Source: JACKAN01 sp964502735 (GTDB lineage Bacteria; Bdellovibrionota; Bdellovibrionia; Bdellovibrionales; UBA1609). Taken from it: 24,645 bases of DNA. Of this stretch, positions 21,739-24,645 are shown in pieces (within the stretch, counting starts at the first letter, position 1; every line of letters starts with the position of its first letter). Under the pieces are notes generated by a model. The model was not told the origin of the DNA. It worked only from the letters and a program-made list of their open reading frames with translations, and did not search any database. The translations under genes and the position numbers were made by a program. The stretch spans positions 1-24,645 of the forward strand of contig CAZCYD010000048.1 of NCBI GenBank assembly GCA_964502735.1. The letters are read 5' to 3'.

Positions 21739-24645
21739 CTACGCAGACTTTTTGTATTTGTCGTCGCAGTGGAATCGTATGTCGCAGTTTTTGCAACTTT
21801 TTAACGGTCGCTGGTCAATTGCAAAATCTTTGGCTTCGATCCGAGCTACGACTTTATCTATCTCGTCAATGGTGGAATCGATTTTAGAGTCGACTCGGTC
21901 GAATGTCACGAACGGATTACCGTCTTCTTCGCTTGTGTAGTAGAGGTGCATTTTCGAAACTCGAACTTTCTTCCTTCCCTCTACAATGTGTGCGTAAATT
22001 TCAAGCTGTCTCTGGTATTGCTCAAGACGATGACGCTCTGCCTCCATATCAGGTTTATTTTCAGACTTGAAGTCGATGATTTCTACTGTCTCGCCATCGC
22101 CGCGGATAAGGTCAATTTTGCCTTTTAGAATGTACGTATCTTTCACATATGAAACTTCAACTTCGGCCTCCTGCAATCGATCGAAATAGCTTTGTTCTCT
22201 GTGAAAATATCGAACTACGTGATTCAAAGCGACCTTTAGAACTGCAGGACTTAAATACACTCTTTGAGATTTCGATAGCACTTCGTAGTTATGGTAAAGC
22301 CAAAGTGCGATTTTTTCGTCGGTAATTTTATCTTTATCACCACGTAAAACTGCTTTGTGAATGTCTTCAATAGTTTCATGAACCAAGGTACCAAAGATAA
22401 TCGGGCCAGTTCTTACTGGATTGAAACTGTATTCTTTGAAGAACCGGTATTGCTGGGCGCAGTTCTCAAACAAATTTATATGCCCAGTAAAAGAATACTC
22501 TCTTTTAAGATTAACCTCTTTTACTGAATCGAACTCTAGCTTATTTAAGTCAAAGGAATTGTCTTTCCAACTAGGGAGTTTGTCGAAATGCTTTTTAAAA
22601 TGCTTCGTTGGGACTCTTTTCTTTCGATACCGATCCTCTTCCTGACAGCTAAGAACCAACAAATTCTGTGCTCTGGAAAATGCTGTGTAGTAGAGCCTTT
22701 TAAAATCAAAGTATTTTGTATGCTCCAATGGTTCGAATGGCTCTCTATTTAGATAATTGTTTTCAATAATCTCGTCGATGTCGTTATATTGCTTTCTCGG
22801 TTCTGTATTCAATGAGTCTACAATTACAATTGGAAACTCCAATCCTTTGGATTGATGGATCGTTAAGAATGAAATACAGCCAGAAGGCGCGTACTCTGAA
22901 TCGTCTTCGTATTCACTAATTCCGCCATCTGCAATATATCTTAAATAGTTATTAAATAAGTCTTTAAGATTTTGCTCTAAATGTTCTGGGGTTAATACCG
23001 AAATGTGATGTAAATATTCGAACTTTGCTAGCAGTTGAGAAAAAATTGAAAGATTTCTCATAGGTCGCTCATCTTGGAGGCCAGAACCCTGATCGACCAA
23101 ATATTTACTAAAAAGCGGGTATTGGAGTATCCGGTAAAATAACCCCAAGAAAGAGTAGTCAGTGTTACCAGTTAAGGCTCGGTGTTCTTTGGCAAGTGGT
23201 ACAATCCACTCGCGAAGGCTTTCATTTTCTAGCTTTCTTAGTTCGCTCGAGAACAATGTAAGGCACTTGTCAAAATAGTCCCATATTTCGTTTCGTGCCA
23301 TGGTCCCGTCGCGCTTTTGGTAGTGCTGGATGGGCTTTAGATTGCTCACAAAAAGAAAGTAAAGTGCGCCAAACATCAGAATGTTTTCTTCGCGATCAAA
23401 GAACATATTTGATCTGGGGGAATAAATGGGTATTCCGGCGGCCTCTAAGTCTTGAGCCAGATTCTTTGCCAGGTCACTTTTTACTGAACGAAACAAGAAT
23501 GCGATTTGGTTCCAGTTATTTATTTTCCCGGTATCCTTAAGTTTATTTAAAAAGGCCAAGACCTCTTCTGACCAACTATCTCCACACTCAGCAGAAACCT
23601 TTATCGCTGCCGCCGATTTTGGAAATTCCTTTTTCTCGGCATGTATGTTCTTATCGAATCTAAAGTATTGACCATCGACTTCCCAGCTCATGTCATCCAT
23701 CCATTCGGAGTAAAAATTAACGATGTCGGGATGGGATCTGTAATTTGTCTCTAATTTTATTTCCTTGCAAAGACCTTTAGGAAAATTTGATTTGAACTCT
23801 AGGATGTTCCGTATGGATGCCCCGCGAAACCTATAGAGACCCTGGTCGTCGTCGCCAACGACGCAAATATTTTTATCGTCGTCTAACATCTCTTTTAGAA
23901 GCTGTTCTTGGATCGTATTTGTATCTTGGTACTCATCGACCATGATGTATTTAATTTGTTCTTTGATTTTCTCAGCAACCAGGGGTTGACTACGCAACAG
24001 ACGGAGTGTTTCAGTTTGTATTGTTGAAAAATCTAAAGAATTTTTTTCTTCTAGTAGGGCGAGATATTTTTCGTAGCAAAGACCAAGGGCAACCATTTCC
24101 GGCTCTTTTGCCTTTTTTAGTTTACTTACGTCTATCGCTTCTTCGCTCACTTTATTGAGCCATGAAAGCAAACTTTCTGATTGGTTCCATCTCGAATTTC
24201 TTTTTGGATCACCTATAATGAGTTCACTACCTGGCACCTCATGAAATGCGCGCATTTTCTGGTACAAAAAATATTGCTGATCAAATTGATCCATCATGAT
24301 ATAATTTCGCTTTAACCTTGTATACTCACGATGGTCTTCTAGAAATTTAAGGCAAACACTATGGAAAGTGCCGAGCAGCATCTCATTGACATTGTGTTTT
24401 AAATCAAGCTCAAGTAGTCTATTTGAAATCCTCGTTTTTATTTCAACTGCAGCTTTTTCTGTAAATGTGACTACCATCAAATTTTTCGGCTCGACTTTTT
24501 TGGTCTTCAAAATATGAACAACTCTTTCAACAAGAGTAAAAGTTTTTCCAGATCCTGGGCCAGCAATAATCTGAAGGGGCCCTTCAGTTGTTTCAATTGC
24601 TAATTTTTGCTGAGGATTAGGACCTCGCTTAGATGTCGAACTCAT
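21739..24645 (-). CDS. UvrD/PcrA-type helicase fused to a RecB-like Fe-S nuclease
   Basis: A 968-aa SF1A helicase. Motifs: AGPGSGKT (28-35), a TFTEKAA segment (60-66), VDEYQDTN (236-243), VGDDDQGLYRFRGA (263-276) and a FLTIHQSKGLEFP-type motif V near residue 600. The C-terminus is a PD-(D/E)XK domain with GKID (D845), DFKS (D858, K860) and the QxxQLxxY segment near 875. An Fe-S cluster is suggested by C729 (ENCAQQY) plus C951-x2-C954-x5-C960 at the end, as in AddB- and Cas4-type nucleases. This is AddA-like but has one polypeptide and no AddB partner. It would unwind and degrade DNA ends. It is the first gene of the operon with the methyltransferase and Res-like genes. The ATG is the last codon of the window, so an earlier start cannot be tested. 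Confidence 0.9.
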   Translation of the reverse strand: MSSTSKRGPNPQQKLAIETTEGPLQIIAGPGSGKTFTLVERVVHILKTKKVEPKNLMVVTFTEKAAVEIKTRISNRLLELDLKHNVNEMLLGTFHSVCLKFLEDHREYTRLKRNYIMMDQFDQQYFLYQKMRAFHEVPGSELIIGDPKRNSRWNQSESLLSWLNKVSEEAIDVSKLKKAKEPEMVALGLCYEKYLALLEEKNSLDFSTIQTETLRLLRSQPLVAEKIKEQIKYIMVDEYQDTNTIQEQLLKEMLDDDKNICVVGDDDQGLYRFRGASIRNILEFKSNFPKGLCKEIKLETNYRSHPDIVNFYSEWMDDMSWEVDGQYFRFDKNIHAEKKEFPKSAAAIKVSAECGDSWSEEVLAFLNKLKDTGKINNWNQIAFLFRSVKSDLAKNLAQDLEAAGIPIYSPRSNMFFDREENILMFGALYFLFVSNLKPIQHYQKRDGTMARNEIWDYFDKCLTLFSSELRKLENESLREWIVPLAKEHRALTGNTDYSFLGLFYRILQYPLFSKYLVDQGSGLQDERPMRNLSIFSQLLAKFEYLHHISVLTPEHLEQNLKDLFNNYLRYIADGGISEYEDDSEYAPSGCISFLTIHQSKGLEFPIVIVDSLNTEPRKQYNDIDEIIENNYLNREPFEPLEHTKYFDFKRLYYTAFSRAQNLLVLSCQEEDRYRKKRVPTKHFKKHFDKLPSWKDNSFDLNKLEFDSVKEVNLKREYSFTGHINLFENCAQQYRFFKEYSFNPVRTGPIIFGTLVHETIEDIHKAVLRGDKDKITDEKIALWLYHNYEVLSKSQRVYLSPAVLKVALNHVVRYFHREQSYFDRLQEAEVEVSYVKDTYILKGKIDLIRGDGETVEIIDFKSENKPDMEAERHRLEQYQRQLEIYAHIVEGRKKVRVSKMHLYYTSEEDGNPFVTFDRVDSKIDSTIDEIDKVVARIEAKDFAIDQRPLKSCKNCDIRFHCDDKYKKSA

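Larger units (their letters stand above)
9393..24645 (-). mobile_element. Second integrative element, satellite- or IME-like (right end not identified)
   Basis: It begins next to attR of the first element with a minus-strand integrase, then an excisionase, a replication ATPase, a primase and a regulator, and small divergent genes. The int-xis-replication order resembles PICI/P4-type satellites and some IMEs. No capsid, terminase or mob gene is seen. A Type III-like restriction operon fills the right part and could be its cargo or that of a neighbour. No third copy of the 15-bp att core was seen up to 24645, so the right boundary is unknown. Confidence 0.45.

Noticed and set aside
17160..24645. 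DISARM, BREX or Druantia locus
   Set aside because: No DrmA/B/C, PglZ, BrxC or DruE-type proteins. Methyltransferase order and Res nuclease motif fit Type III.
9393..24645. Complete prophage
   Set aside because: No capsid, portal, terminase, tail or lysis genes in the window.
9378..24645. Third att copy to close element 2
   Set aside because: I scanned for TCTCCCCGACCATTT and clear variants. Only unrelated matches such as GTCTCCCCACACC near 16020 appear.

Overview
The window looks like accessory DNA from a Gram-negative bacterium of moderately low GC content. The nested mob genes, a candidate lipobox and a DUF3768 gene all point to a proteobacterium-like host. I considered Bdellovibrionota or Deltaproteobacteria from overall gene style, but nothing here fixes the taxon. 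No housekeeping genes, phage structural genes or transposases are visible. It reads as two integrative elements side by side next to a tRNA or tmRNA 3' end, both carrying anti-phage-type cargo.

Element 1 (about 44-9392) has recognisable ends. A T-arm/acceptor 3' end ending in CCA lies at the left edge. Its last bases are repeated at 9378-9392 as a 15-bp direct repeat, and GGTAAC(TT) motifs sit just inside both ends as likely integrase arm sites. Cargo: one very large DUF4011/SF1 helicase/Vsr-like nuclease gene (482-5509), then a regulatory or transfer region with hairpins, degenerate repeats, a possible oriT and a putative tiny lipoprotein. A mobilization operon follows: mobC, a MOBP relaxase, and a membrane-anchored MobB-like protein encoded out of frame inside the relaxase gene. 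An excisionase and a tyrosine integrase end the element. It is best described as an integrative mobilizable element with a one-gene defence payload.

Element 2 starts right after that repeat and runs past about 15 kb, perhaps beyond the window. On the minus strand, in transcription order, it has a GTG-started Cro/CI-type regulator, a CHC2/TOPRIM primase, a 691-aa P-loop replication ATPase, an excisionase and a second integrase. This int-xis-replication order resembles phage satellites or IMEs. Divergent plus-strand genes are small: a 92-aa unknown, a 78-aa possible membrane peptide and a DUF3768 protein. A third tyrosine recombinase of Xer type follows, with dif-like palindromic motifs on both sides, then a 64-aa membrane peptide.

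The right third (17160-24645) is a tight three-gene minus-strand operon: a UvrD-family helicase fused to an Fe-S PD-(D/E)XK nuclease, a beta-class DNA methyltransferase, and a Type III Res-like helicase/endonuclease. The last two form a Type III-like restriction-modification pair. The UvrD-nuclease transcribed first in the same operon is the most likely undescribed aspect of the window. Probable logic: the methyltransferase marks self DNA, the Res protein tracks and cuts unmodified DNA, and the UvrD-nuclease processes the ends or acts as a second effector.
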